A stretch of DNA of 64,000 bases from Tomocerus qinae. Its lineage: Eukaryota > Arthropoda > Collembola > Entomobryomorpha > Tomoceridae. Position numbers and translations under genes: made by a program. Under the pieces are notes generated by a model. The model searched no databases, had not been told where the DNA came from, and was given only the letters and a program-made list of their open reading frames with translations. Shown here piece after piece: positions 1-12,999 of the stretch. Every line of letters begins with the position of its first letter. The stretch's first letter is position 1. The stretch is from positions 23,953,930 to 24,017,929 of the forward strand of contig CM034549.1 in the NCBI GenBank assembly GCA_020055645.1, in the 5' to 3' direction.

Positions 1-3000
1 GAGGACTTTAGTACTGTAAACTAATGAATTATCTATGTAATAATGATGATGTACTAAATAGTCTAGAGATATCAAAGGAATGTATGTGTAGACATTTGCT
101 CACCGTTAAAAAACAACTAATATCTACTAAATATAAATTATTACAAAAATCCCGACAAAAGAAAAATAACTGATTATACAATTAAATACTTATGAGACAT
201 ATTCAGGTTTCCTTAGATACGTTAAGTTCTCACCATTACGACTTTGACCAAACGCTTTCTCTTCGACAAAAATATCCTTTGACATTAGAAAAGAGCTGAT
301 GATAATTGCTACTATTTATCAACATTAATTCAATATGTACTCATACCATAACTGTATTATACATTAATATCGATTTGAAATTAGTTTTTAATTTTTAAGT
401 TTCTAACGAAGATAATTACATAGATTATGAACTAAATTAGTCGTTTATTATCATGTCCCTGTTAAGCCACCTACTTTAAAACGTATGTACTAATTACTTA
501 TTTAATGTGTAAAGATTTACATGCTAATGTGTTCATACAAAAAGTAAATTGTTGTGAATGGGAACGTTCATATTACATTTTACTGTCAAATGATTGTTAC
601 TTGAATGTTTAAATGATGACAATGCAGCACTGGTGATTTCGCTGGTATCTGTAGTGCGGTATAATATTCCGTTGTCAAAAACGATACAGTGTTAATCATT
701 ATGGATAATTTTAGGTATTTAGAATTCAGTCGCGCACAAGAGTGTATCACTCAAATTCTAATTAATCAGCAGTCTATACTCCATCTAGGCTGTTGATTGA
801 TTTCTACCGGTATGATCGAATGCACGACAATATTGAGCTCTGTATTAATTTTAGGTCTTGTATATGTAGGTACTGTAATTGAAAGTAGGGTAAATAGGCA
901 ATTATACTATTAATGAATAGGTGTAAGGTCAGAACTACAAGTCAATATTTCTAGTAAGATTTAAAAAAATGAATTCAAGATTTTGGTGCATGGATTTTAC
1001 ATACAGACAGTTTAGAACGAAATCAATGAAATGTTGATGTATTGTATGTATTTCAGGATAAAATGCGCTTAATTTTTATTGATCTAATGCGATATGAAAT
1101 CAACAAGGAAGTATTATTGTGATTGTGAAACTATTTTCTTTCTTTTGAAAGGTTAAGTTATTTCAGCATTATTTAGTATGTATAAGCAGTATAAGTATTT
1201 AGATTAGGAACAAAATATAAATATGTATTGTCAACTACCGTATTGTGATTTATATATCTAATCCTAGAGTTACACTATGCAGATGTAAGGGAACTACTTG
1301 CAATTAGTGTATTATAATGTACCACAGTAAATTAAAGTACCTACTATTTACTTGCATACTTATCTGTACTGTACACACAGGCTAATAATTTTAATCATAG
1401 GAAAAACCTAAGCTATATAAGTAAATAATTTACCTACGACTAAAAATGCCACACTCACTCACGCCAGAAGAATAGCATTTTAAAGGGATGAGTGAATTAT
1501 GTAGTAGTTTTGTGAGTGCATGTTATATAAATTGTATGTGTTATTGTCTTGTCAGTATAGGGAAAGTATTTTTAGTTTTTTTCTTACCGTTGTCCGTCTT
1601 TGTTAAGTACTAATTGTAATGGTCAGGTCAGGTGCTGTTGTGAGCTAAGTACACATATGATTTCCAACATTTCAAAACAAAAAAATAATGTTAGAAAAGA
1701 AATTTTAATTGTAAATGTAATAAAATACTGATAAAAACGGAGCCTAATGGGTTGGTAAATTACTTGTACAATCATGCTTTTAGCTTTTGTCATTATGTTG
1801 AATTAGACACTCAATTAGTGGAAAATCTATCTTAATGTAGCGCATAAAAGTTTCTATAGTAGGATATGGATTTTCTTTTATGTAGTACTTATAGGAGAGT
1901 AAAAGGAAGGAAAAGTACACAAGATCTGTACACAATGTATATTTGTCCTGTAAATTGAATGTGCAGACTTTCTCGTTTTTAGAGCATAGATTCAGCTAGC
2001 TTTCATTCTTGGAATGGAAACAAACAATGTCACCTTGTCGTGTCATTCTTTTGGCTCAATGTTGGGTAAGTCGTGCCAAAAATGGAGTTAACAAAAAGTC
2101 AATTCATAAGTGTTCGTAAGAAAAAGCTAAGATAACATTAGGTAGTTGAGTGAAAGTCGAAAAGTAAGTAAACTGTGCTCAGCTACATGCATCCAAGTAT
2201 GACAGTGGCCTATATAAAATAAAAGGCTATTAGGTTCCTCCTCCTCCGTCCTGGAACGAATAGGTATAATGTGTAGGCAGAGTCACAATAGGATTTTGAA
2301 AATTGAATGTGTGCCGACAGAGTTGTATGAGGATATTACATGAGCTCGTAGTATATATGGTGAAAGTAGGAAAACATGATTCCTGTATCTATGTTCTATT
2401 TATTTTAACTGTATGTTGAATCCTCTGGTAACGAACGTGTATTTAGTTCACGTCTGTCAGTCGTAAATCGTAACTAAAGAGTAGCTTTTGATTCCTATGA
2501 TGTGGAACAAAGGAAGAGAATTAATAATGGACAGAGAAAAGGTAGCTAGAAGCTGTGACGTCAACATTTGACTATTTATTGTAGGACAGAGACCATAAAT
2601 AGAATACCTATAGGTAAATAAACAAAAGATGCTTAGCTCTATAATACCAATTACGTTATTGTTACACTCCTTTGTGAATATTCCCACAATTACTGGATGG
2701 AGTTGGTTAAAAATAGGATTACATTGCATCTACGTCCCTTTTTATTATCGAGGAACGGATTTTAGTATTGTAAGTACTTTGTAAGATACAAAAGACGTAT
2801 GCAGTTGATTTGATGGCATGTTGACAAAGGATGATAGAGGAGAGAGAATTAGGTCTTCACAAACTTTACTTACAGTTTGACTTGAATTATATTCTCATCA
2901 TCCAGATCATTGTTCTATGGTGATGCATTGTGTTCTTTGTATATGTAACGAGGCCTTCTCTCTCTCCCGCATTCCTCCTACTTTTCTGTGTATTTAAGAA

Positions 3001-5884
3001 GGTTTAAGTATCCGAGACGGGGAAAGGACTCTTTTAAACTCATATGTATATGTTTATAGTTTCGTATGCTCTAAGCCGTTAGACAAACAAAATCCGGGAG
3101 TTTCTCTAATGCGGAGTAGAAAGGAGTGTAGTTTTCTCGTGTTCATGTGATGTGATGATATCCATTGAATGATGCAAGTTAAGTTGCTAAGTACTTTCCC
3201 CGTTCAATCCCTTTCCTCTTTTCTCCATGACTGAACTCTGTTTTCATCCTCTCGCACTCTCTTTCACAGAAAATTTAGTCTCTCTTCTTTCTGTCCAAAT
3301 GGAAACGAAACCATTGCCGGCGAAAGTAGGTCAGCGTCAGTCAACTTTAGTCAAACTCCCATGTACGGGGTGTCTGCAGATTTCTATCTCAATCCTATTA
3401 CTATACTAAACAAGTGGCTTCCTTCTCTCTCCCTCCATCAGTCAGACTCTCTATACCCTTTTACTTTCTCCGTAATTGTGTGTGCAGAGTCCTAGAGAGA
3501 GCTACCTACCTATGAACCTAGCAAAGAGTGAGAGAGAGAGAGAGTAGGCTATTATTGGCTCCCTTTCCATCCTCAAGCCTTACTTTCCTTTCCGTGAATC
3601 CAATAACTTTCACTGCCTTTCCATTCCTTCCTCCCAGCATCTACTACCATTCGCTACTTCCCTTTCCTTTCACTCTGCATTGTATCACACTGCTCAATCT
3701 GGAGTAAAGCACAGCATGTATCATACAGCCTTACATGAGTAAGTGTCATATCCTGCCCTGTACATTGTCATATCTCATCTACTACATATAAAGAATAAAT
3801 GAAAGTATATATACCTTTTATTTAGCTAATGGATAAATCCCTTATATACTAGTAGTTAGTTCATATGCAAAATTATGTTTGTGTATACTTGAGTTTCAAG
3901 CACTTTAATCTATTTTACTAGCTCCCTTGTCGAATTTATTCTATGGACCAGCTACATTACTGCCGTAAGTACACATCACCACCTAGATTCTCCTGAAATG
4001 CATTTCATCTCACGGAATTATTAGAATGGCTCTCTATATCTCTCTCTTCTATATTAGCTAACTGATTCCCTACAAGAGACCTACCTACGACTATTTATAT
4101 TCATTCAAATCCAATCCACCTGCCAGCCCTCTAGAACGCAAGATCGTTTTTTCTCGTTTGATTTCCTTTACCCATTGTATTATATTTGGTATATACTCTG
4201 TAAAATGGGTGACAATTTCATGGTTAGTGTTTTATCAACTCCCATAGACTCTCCGTGACAATTTCTTCTTATGACTTTCTTGTGCAATCCATTAGACACT
4301 GTAGTTTGCATATAGATGTATTTACGTTAACATGAGGAAAACAAGGCTTGATATTGACTACAGGGGAATTGACTTAGAATATTGCTACCAAGAAACTTTA
4401 TCACCAGGGAACCTTTGAGAACTAATGGGAAGCTGTGTCTTGTCTGCACTTTCATTCTCTGCCATTCCCATCACAAATTTCCCTAACACCTCCTAGAAAA
4501 GTTTCACATTATTTCTCACGATGAAAAGAATAATACCCATGTCGACTCCACTAAACACTAAGCCCATTGCAAGTTGTTCATCCATCTACATATGCATGTT
4601 CATGTTTGCATGTATGGAAAAGTTTTTTTCTACACTTCCATGTTATGAGCAGTGTAAGTAAGCTCATAGAAGAGAACTTACACCTTGGGTTCTCTTCCCC
4701 GATCCGACACTTTCATCGTGAATGTTTTTCCTCAGGGAGGTTCCAGAGTAGAGATAAATGAAAAGATTGCAAAAACTACTCCATGAATTTCGCGAGCTCT
4801 ATAGATCCGCATGGAGGATAAATGGAAAGAAAAACTCTGCGGGCCGGCACTCACAATTTCTATCTACTTAAGGGCATGTATTCTTACACAGCTACTTACT
4901 TTTACTGTTACGGCTACCTATACTTTCTCTTTTCCATATCCCTCATGCATAATATCTTATTTCATAGCTTAGCCAAAACTTTCACCGCATTTTTATTTCA
5001 TATCAAAAGACTTATGGTTATGGATGGAGCTATAAGGGATATTGGAGAAAATGAGACTATTTCATTAGAATACTAGATTCTATAGACAGGCAGAGTCAAG
5101 AAGTATTTCTATTACATGGAATCAGAAATATATTTCTGTAATGTAACGTAGCGGAAGTTGGAAAAGAAAGGTAGCGTAAGGGAGGCCTTTAGGAATGAAA
5201 CGTTCGCTCGAGATGACAGGGAAAGTTGTAGTCTTTCTCCTCTCAACTCAAGTCTCTAACTTAAGTATTTGGCTCACAGCTCATAAGTATCCTTACACTG
5301 GCTATACAGCAGAGACTGTTCAATTCGACCAAAATTCTTTAGCATTGGTATTGGGAAGTATGGGACATATTTATTTATATATGGATATATAAGGTCTGTG
5401 TATTATAGTTAAAAGAGGAGCCTAACAAATTCGGTTGAGTTGAGTGCTATTGTGCTGATGTGAGTTTATAGGCTAACTTGATTCTCTCCATCCAGGCGAA
5501 GATAGAAAGCGGATAGATGGGAAAGTAACAGAAAGTACAGAATCTCCCTTTTTCGAGAGTGTGTATAGTGAGTGTGCCATACCATGGTGGTGGTCGTCCT
5601 CCTCCTCCGACTTGTACATGTTCACTACAATTTAGCAGTCGTAGAGTACAGATTGGATAAGATGCGCAGAAAGTTCCTTCACGGATGCACGTAAGGCTTG
5701 GCAACCAGGCGAATCCCGGACACACATCCACGGAGGTAACTCTGAAATTATGACATGACAGTCAAAGCTCCTATATTAATACTCACAGATCCAATAGATA
5801 CCACACTACGGACGACACTCAAAACATTTAAATTAAAATTCGTCAAGGGCTCCTCTACAAGCCTTCGTTCTGAAGGCATTTTTA
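1..5884. other. Non-coding region upstream of disintegrin gene A
   Basis: AT-rich sequence in which no open frame resembles a known domain or has paired splice sites. No metalloprotease-like exon (no HExxH zinc-binding motif) was found here that could be an upstream part of the ADAM-like gene. The only distinct patch is the CT-rich tract listed separately. The last ~100 bases before 5885 are the presumed 5' untranslated region. An in-frame stop at 5834 closes the reading frame upstream of the chosen ATG. Confidence 0.5.
3180..3720. repeat. CT-rich tract with short GA run
   Basis: About half a kilobase of + strand sequence biased to C and T, with many CTCTCT, CCTTTCC and CTTCC blocks. It is interrupted by a simple (GA)n run at about 3529-3544. 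It has no convincing coding frame. Such tracts can be promoter-proximal GAGA-type sites or plain low-complexity DNA, and nothing here decides between them. Confidence 0.45.
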
Positions 5885-7739
5885 ATGTCAGAGTTCAAAT
5901 GGAGGGAGACTAAGTGCACTGTGGAGATGTTCTCCATGAGCTTCATTCTCCTTGTTTGGACTTTTAGTCTCCTCTGTTGTGTTGTTGTTGGCACTCTTCA
6001 AGGTAATCCAACCTAACACCTTTCTCTATACATACATACACATGGAACGTTCATCAAATCAACCAAACCAAAACTCACTCACACTTTCTCTTTTCTCTAA
6101 TCTATCTCACTCCTTTCTCAACTAATTCTTTTCTTCGTTTTTTTCAGACTCAGACTACCAAATGGAGGATGCACAAGCCCGTAACTTTAAAAGTAAGACT
6201 ATTTTACTATCTAACTTCGAATTACATCATTTTCTAGTCATTTCCATGCGAAATTTTTTCAGATGTCAGATTAAAACGGATTTATTATTATTCATTATTA
6301 CCTTATATTAGATGCATTTCGGTATCGATCTTGATTTGCATGCAATATTTAAAGCGAAATATTTTATGTGATAATCATTCTGGTTCTGGAATTCATTTTT
6401 AATTATATTGCGTAATATTTCCCAAGTTTTTGTTGAGAGATCAGGATGAGATAGATTGACGCTAATTGAAATTGACATGACAGAAACTCCGCCTGATCCC
6501 AAGAAATGTGGAAATGGACAAATCGATTCCGGGGAAGACTGTGACTGTGGAGAAAAGTGTATTCGTGATCCTTGCTGTCAGTCCACTTGTCAATTTAAAC
6601 TCAACGCTCAGTGTTCAAGTCATGATCCCTGCTGCAGTGAAAATTGTTTGGTAAGATTATGTAAAACCGCAATTAAAATTTGATTGACATTCCTGGCTTT
6701 GTGTATTATCATTGGCTATACGTACTACTTAGTAGGAGAAAACTATAGGAGTAGGTAGCTATTTTAAAAAATTGTGCTAATATGGTTTTGTTATTTAAAA
6801 TAGCTGCTGAGGAAAGGATCTTTGTGTCGGATAAGTAAACACATATGTGACATAGCCGAGTACTGTACAGGGGACAACAGCACGTGTCCTGGAAACAGCT
6901 ACAAACGAAACGGAGCAAGTTGTTCAATCGGAGAAAGCACCGGGGTCTGTTTTAGTGGAACTTGTATTGCTCTCAATCAACCGTGCAAAGAATCTTGGGT
7001 GAATACTGGTAAGGTTCTATTATATATTAATTTTCTCAAATATTGACGAGTACCTAGTAAGATACACTCTTTGGAAAGCTTCCAATTCATGTAGGAACAG
7101 TTTTCTTTGTAATTTATAGCCTTTTGTACTTTGGCCATGGTGCTTGTATTTAATTACGCATTACTAACGATAAGTATTGTTTTGAATGTTTTCTTCTGTG
7201 AACTATAATAGACACTGAGCCAATAAAGGATATGAAAAAATGTCCAGTAGATTCGGTAAGTGTTGAATTTTTACAAGATATTTCAAGGGAAAATCATGTT
7301 TCGGGATACTAATGAATGGATATTACAGATTTGCGTGAATAAAAGTTGCATCCGAGCATCTGACCTCCAACATCAACACAGTTGTCCGACTAGCCAAGGT
7401 TTAGAGTGTTCCAACCATGGCGATTGTTCTAATAGAAATATATGCGTATGCCATCCAGGCTGGACTGGTATTTACTGCGCGATAGTCAGTGAAACAATAA
7501 ACATTAAAGTTGACGATTGGCCAGGACGGATTACGGAAGTTGGTCCAGACCAAAAAGACTCAACATCGGACACGATCGCATTGGCTGGAGGACTCGTCGC
7601 CTTTGTTCTCACTGTGTCCATTTTGTTCGTTTGCATGGCTTGCCGATTTCTACCGACGAGAGCTCCTAAAGATGAAACTGTACGATATCCTGCGGTTCAA
7701 GTTGAAACTATAGATCCTGATGGATCTAATGACCATTAG
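5885..7739 (+). CDS. Disintegrin gene A: protease-less ADAM-like membrane protein
   Basis: Model: join(5885..6002, 6148..6192, 6451..6650, 6804..7008, 7212..7255, 7329..7739), 1023 nt, 340 aa. All introns are GT..AG and all phases match. Residues 1-39 form a signal peptide with a long hydrophobic run (about 19-36). Residues 74-150 are an ADAM disintegrin domain, opening CGNGQIDSGEDCDCG and ending CDIAEYCTG. Its loop is CRISKHICD rather than RGD. Residues 151-211 are a much shortened cysteine-rich region. Residues 223-254 are an EGF module (C223, C231, C237, C243, C245, C254). Residues 285-309 are a transmembrane helix, followed by a ~31-residue tail. Pro- and metalloprotease domains are absent. 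EGF and TM order recall the ADAM11/22/23 group, but that is tentative. The first ATG is taken; M15 and M18 are alternatives. Exons 3-6 are near certain. Exons 1-2 rest on phase match, splice sites and a good signal peptide. A cell-surface adhesive role is inferred. Confidence 0.85.
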
Positions 7740-10700
7740 TTACTACCAAAATCATTAGCTTTCTCTGTCTAATCTGTTCTTGCTAAATTTTCTATTTAAT
7801 TGATGCTGCTAAAATGCTTAATGTGAGTACCTACCTATCTTACTAATCTATTCTGTATTCCTCATTATACTTGAATATTTATTTGTTGAACTTGATTCAG
7901 ATTAAAATGATAAATAATTAATGTTATTTTCGCTTAGGTATTCGTACGATACAGGGAAACACTAAAAGATAACTCAGTAATTCTGATTAGAACCTTAGTG
8001 TTTGTCTTTGTTACAGATTAATCCACATCAAGCGTATTATGAACAGATTTCAGAGCAGAAATTAATTACACACGAATTATGGTCATTAGTTCATTTACAA
8101 TTTTCTTTCATGTGTCAATATTTAGACTGTTGGTTAGTTTAGCTAATGAGGTAACTATTTACTGTTTATTTTGAAGAGTAATACAAATACAAAGTAAACC
8201 ACTCAATATCAGGAGATTGGTTAAATTACTTTAATGCCAATTAATTTAATTCTGGTATACTAATTTATTATTACTTTATACTTAAATGTAGGTTTTGCTG
8301 TAATTTTTATCTTAAAGTAGAATGTTCGCTACTTAGACTAATTTTCACATTTGTCTTTTTTTGTACATGATTTAATACAGATAATGCTCAGGAAATAGTA
8401 CCTACTATTTACTAACGCAATGTGAAATATTAGCCAAAGCTTTAAAAAGTACTAGCGAAGATGTATCACTCATATTTGTATTTGAAATGTAACTTTTAAT
8501 GTAATTATGGTACAGTTAATTCTCGCCGAAGAACATCTTTAAGTGACCAAAATCAATTAATCTAGTTTGATTAACAGGATTTGTGGTGACAAGTATGGGA
8601 AGTAAAGCTTTGAAAGGAGAATGGCAACAGATACTAATTATTGTAATTATTATTCGCTATAGTATTATAAATATGTGTAAATGTATGTAAATTGTTCAAT
8701 ATTGTCAGTAAGCTACGTTGTTTGTGTTAATACTACGTATTACGTATTACAATGTGAATTTGTCAACCTGTGAAACAATGGTAGGATTATGTAGGAATTC
8801 ATTTGTATATAGTTTATTGCTGTTGTTAAAAGCATGTTAAGTATATACTAATTAATATAGTGAACAAGTGTGGGTATTTTGTGTTTGTGTGTAGGAAAAG
8901 TAGGAGGAAGAAAAGGGTTGAGTCGGGAGTGACGGCCATGCAAGTGAGTCCGCCCAGGTGAGGACAAAACAAATCCAAGTAATTTAAATGAATAATGAAA
9001 GATAGCCTGTAGTAAATAGTTTGTTGGGGAAATGGTTGATGCGTAGGATTCTTGTTTGCTGTGACCTCGCTGTTGTTTAATTCAGAGCACTTTAAAAGAT
9101 AATGACAACATAGCTTCCTACTTAATTATAATTTTGAGAAACGGATATGCTGGATTGACTTGTATTGACTTAGGTAGAGAGTGTAGACAAATATAGTGAA
9201 ACTTTTGTATGCGACGACAGTGTATGAGTTACCAAGAAATTGGATACGGTCCCTCTGTGCGGTTTCATCAATTTCGTCAAGTCTATATGGCCTTGTGCCA
9301 TAAGTGAAGATTCGCACAAGTGTATATCTGGGTTATATACACCATAAACCTATTAATTAGGGTCTTGAATGTAACTTGAGTGTTTTCTCTGCAATATCCC
9401 AAATGTAGTACATCCTAGCTCCGTACTTATAATAATTTAAATAGAATTTCAGTATGTTTATATTTCATAAGTACTTACAGAGTTTATTATTTATTTATTA
9501 TATTGTCTTCCCTGCGGTGAAAGTAAATTCCTGCAAGTCGAGTAGAGCTCTAAAGCTCAAGTTTGAAGTGTACACATTCACTTTATATTATAAGATATAC
9601 TAGTACTAACTCTAAGTATGTATACTTCGATATTATGTGTATAATAATAATACTACATATATTACATAGATATTTAATGCTGCACCGTTTGTATACGGCA
9701 CATTTGTCTGTGTTACTCATACACATAAGTAGATGTCAACTGAACTGAACCAACATTGTGTGCGTTGTGTTAAACAGATTCGGGAAATTATATCGATACC
9801 CTACATAAAGTAATTACAACCCTAGCATCTACATCCGTAATTAAATAAAATCTGTGCCAACTATTGTGGCATGAGGAATTCATATTCATATGTACTGTTC
9901 CATTAGCAAGGGAAATGGACAAAATAATTCATTTTCTACTCAACTGATTTCAAGTCTGCTACCTCCAATTAACTTAGCCTATTAGTTACAACAGGAAGTT
10001 CCATTTCACAAAATGTTTACTGGAATATTTCAATCCTTTAGAGGAAATTATTCACAACTATGCTATAAAACGTATTTCTTAAATTGTAGATCATATATTC
10101 GGTGGATGCATGTAAAATGTGTCAAGGAGAATCCAGCAGTTCAACATTCTATCTACTATTGAGTAAATCATTACAGGCAGGCTTGAAATCAGTAACATAG
10201 ACATTTCCTTGCTATAAGCCATAATTCATGTATTCCTTAGTACCCGTAACAATAATTTCTACAAAATAGTACTAAAAGTCAGTACACAAAAAGCAAGTAA
10301 CTGAATTTTCAGTAAAAATGCTACAATGTATTAGTGAATTATCATTACTATAAGAATGATATACTCTCTACGAGTAGTTTATGAATATTGAAGTCCTATT
10401 GTATATGTAATAGGTAGATAGTATGGTACGTTTGTAATTCAATAATAATTTGTGAAAATCCCGGATCCCTGTTCGTAGACATAACTGTCTCGATTTTAGC
10501 TTCTTTTTTCAGCTTGTGTAAGTCTGGGTTTTACACAAGTGTTATTGGATTGAGGATAAGTGGATCTCTTTCATTTCTTTGTGTATTGAATTGTATAAGC
10601 AGTATAAGTCTGTCATTACTTATCCTTTTGAAGCATGATTTTTGACGTCTGTGTTGTATTGAATAACATATTTCAACTGTTATTACCTAAGTCATTTTGG

Positions 10701-11660
10701 TTGCCATTTGATCCTTGTGAAATACAATACGAGTATGTAATACATGACTATATGTAATAAGACTAGCTCCTTGAGAAAAGTATAAGATACAAATTATCTC
10801 TTCTTTTCAATACGGTCAATTTTATAACTTAATATAAGCAGTTGAATATTGCTTGTATAAGTAACCTGTTAATATTTACGATTTAGTTCTACTGAAGTTT
10901 TGCGATGCTGTCTCATGAATATTGTGTATGTACGTAAGTAAGTAGAATATGGATATACAAATATATGTAGAGTATATAGCTGATGGAATAGATAAGTACA
11001 CTGATCATCTAACTTACGTGATAAATAGAAGTCTACTAAGTATGCATGCGTGTACATTAGATGATGCTGTAGTTTACGGGACCCTTCTGTATCATAAGAG
11101 TGCGTTTTCTGTATTAAAGAATGATTAACTGGAGTAAACGAATTATTTGAATTTTCAGTATTCATTTACATTGATTCCATAGCTATAGAAGTTGTGTTCG
11201 ATAAAATGGAGACTGGAGACAAGAAATTATCCTCATTTCATCGTTCGTCTTTGCATTGATTTTTACTCTTTCTTAGAAACTGTCTTTTGTGTTCAGTATT
11301 CCTTACGAGAGAGTCAGAAAAGTCAGGAGGGTTAGAATTGTCAACTTACAAACAGATATAAATTACATTCTGGGAAATGAAATAATACTTTGTATCATTA
11401 TGAGCAGCTTTTACTTATGTTATCTTCTAATCTTCTGTCATATTTACTCGGTAAAAGTCTCCGCAATGAGTCTGCAATGGTCTATTGTGGAAAACCTTAC
11501 GTAAAAGTCTATAGAGAGACAGTAATGATAACCTACCTTCGATGTGAGCTACTTACAATTTTCCAAAGTACATAATTACGTAGGTAGTTCAAAAAGGTTT
11601 TATAATAGAACATTCACTAATCTTTTGAGGCCTTGATTGATCCTCTTTATTATCAAGGCA
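7740..11660. other. Non-coding region, 3' flank of disintegrin gene A
   Basis: AT-rich DNA after the stop codon. ATTAAA at 7901-7906 is a possible poly(A) signal for the upstream gene; no AATAAA is closer. A slightly GC-richer purine patch at about 8890-8960 ends in a good donor-like CAG/GTGAGG but has no partner exon. Nothing else stands out. Confidence 0.4.
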
Positions 11661-11672
11661 AAAAATTCTTAT

Positions 11673-11850
11673 ACAAGTTGAAACACGAACGAACATTTGC
11701 TATTCATTTAGCTAGAAATGTATTCTCTGTCGTTACACAAGTTGAAATGCAAACGTTTGCTATTCATGTAGCGACCTAAAAAGTCTTCTCTGTCATTACA
11801 CAAGTATCTAAAACCAGTTTATTTTATCCATGTAGCGAATATTCAAGAAA
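11673..11850. repeat. Degenerate ~63-bp tandem repeat (about 3 copies)
   Basis: Copies begin with ACAAGT at 11673, 11736 and about 11799. They share blocks such as TTTGCTATTCAT, TAGC and TTCTCTGTC-TTACACAAG. The third copy is diverged. A short direct repeat AGAGGGCA(A/G)GAC follows at about 11856-11891. It does not code for anything recognisable. Confidence 0.6.
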
Positions 11851-12125
11851 CGAAAGGTCATTTAGAGGGCAGGACATTGTAGAGGGCAAGACCTGTGGTT
11901 TATTTTCGTAGCAAATTGAATTATTGCTACTTCTCTATGTAGACATCATTTGTTGCTACTTACAGACAAGACGAAATCTGATACGGACGTTTCGTAAGAA
12001 TGAAATACTTCCGCATTATCTTCCATTTTCACTTCGGTGGAAAGCGGTATGAGGAATGTTACTTTTTATTCTTTACCTGTTACTACGTTACACGCCTTCA
12101 TCACTTCTTCTTATAAATGTAACCG

Positions 12126-12500
12126 CACCTGTACCATTCTGTCAAATCCTTTCACTGTACAGACATCAATGCTCTCGTATCTTCAGGTACTTTTATTCAT
12201 CCTTCAAAATTACACCAACTACAATATACTACCGAAATGACTGCATGCATGATCTTCGTTACAGGTTCTATATAGCTGTAGCTTTTTCCTTCCACCTGTA
12301 CAATTCTGTCAACTCCTTACCGTACCGACATCAATATTCCCCTACCTTTAGACTTTAGGTACCTGCAATCTCCAAAAATAGCCTAATGTTACAACTTAGT
12401 CTAGCAAAATAACAATTAGGGACGTATGTATGATATTCGTTAGAATATTATGGCTTTTATATAACTGTGTTTATACTTTCCTTCCAAGATGATCTAATTT
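12126..12500. repeat. Degenerate ~167-bp tandem duplication
   Basis: CACCTGTAC-ATTCTGTCAA-TCCTT...GACATCAAT recurs at 12126 and 12293. A second shared block (ATGAT-TTCGTTA ... TTTCCTTCC) recurs at about 12249 and 12430. This indicates an old tandem duplication with a partial third copy. Short frames across it are shadows of the repeat. Confidence 0.55.
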
Positions 12501-12654
12501 CGAAGCGTAATAGTATTATAAACTTGTATACGAAAATGCTACGTTTATATTGTGTAACCATCTTAACTAAATTGGAAACCAAAATAGTATTAGAGTATTA
12601 CTGACAAAGGACAAAGTGTATACAACCAGAAATGAGCACTGCATAACCTTTAAA

Positions 12655-12909
12655 TTATGGATTTTTTCCAAATGCGTAGGTTTGAACTGATGAAGTCTCC
12701 ATAACTTGCATTTGCTTAGGATTGAAATATCCGTATACAATAGCAGGTAGAAATGTTTTATTTACTTTGAGCATCAAAGCTCCAGCTAGGATCCTCTGCA
12801 GTAGTAATTTAAGTTTTACATCCACTACATCCCCTTTAACTCGTATGTTATCTTGTACTTTTATCAAACTACCATTTCTTTCTATGACCAACCTACTTCT
12901 GTATCTCTG
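12655..12909 (-). CDS. Possible orphan coding exon (unrecognised)
   Basis: A minus-strand open frame from a stop at 12910-12912 down to TAA at 12655-12657. It has coding-like composition: balanced charged and hydrophobic residues, no homopolymers, and GGA, GCT, CTG and AAG codons that are unusual for this AT-rich flank. A peptide stretch reads LKLLLQRILAGALMLKVNK. It has no ATG near its 5' end, so it would have to be a terminal exon reached by splicing at an AG at its upstream edge. The acceptor there has a poor pyrimidine tract. The family is not recognised. It could equally be a gene relic or chance. Confidence 0.2.
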   Translation of the reverse strand, partial: QRYRSRLVIERNGSLIKVQDNIRVKGDVVDVKLKLLLQRILAGALMLKVNKTFLPAIVYGYFNPKQMQVMETSSVQTYAFGKNP

Positions 12910-12999
12910 CTACTCTACTATTGAATGTGTTTTATTTTACAGCGGATTCACATAATTTAAGGCTAACAAAATGACAGTACCATCTGCAATTTGAGTATG

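Noticed and set aside
6263..6321. Possible extra exon of disintegrin gene A after a very good TTTTTTCAG acceptor
   Set aside because: It is open in phase 1, but its only nearby donor (TTCG/GTATCG) leaves phase 0, which does not fit the next acceptor at 6450. The direct 6192-6451 join keeps phase.
8885..8960. Candidate 5' exon ending CAG/GTGAGG with an ATG shortly upstream
   Set aside because: No phase-compatible downstream exon was found within several kilobases, and a second donor-like GTGAGT overlaps the ATG. Too weak.
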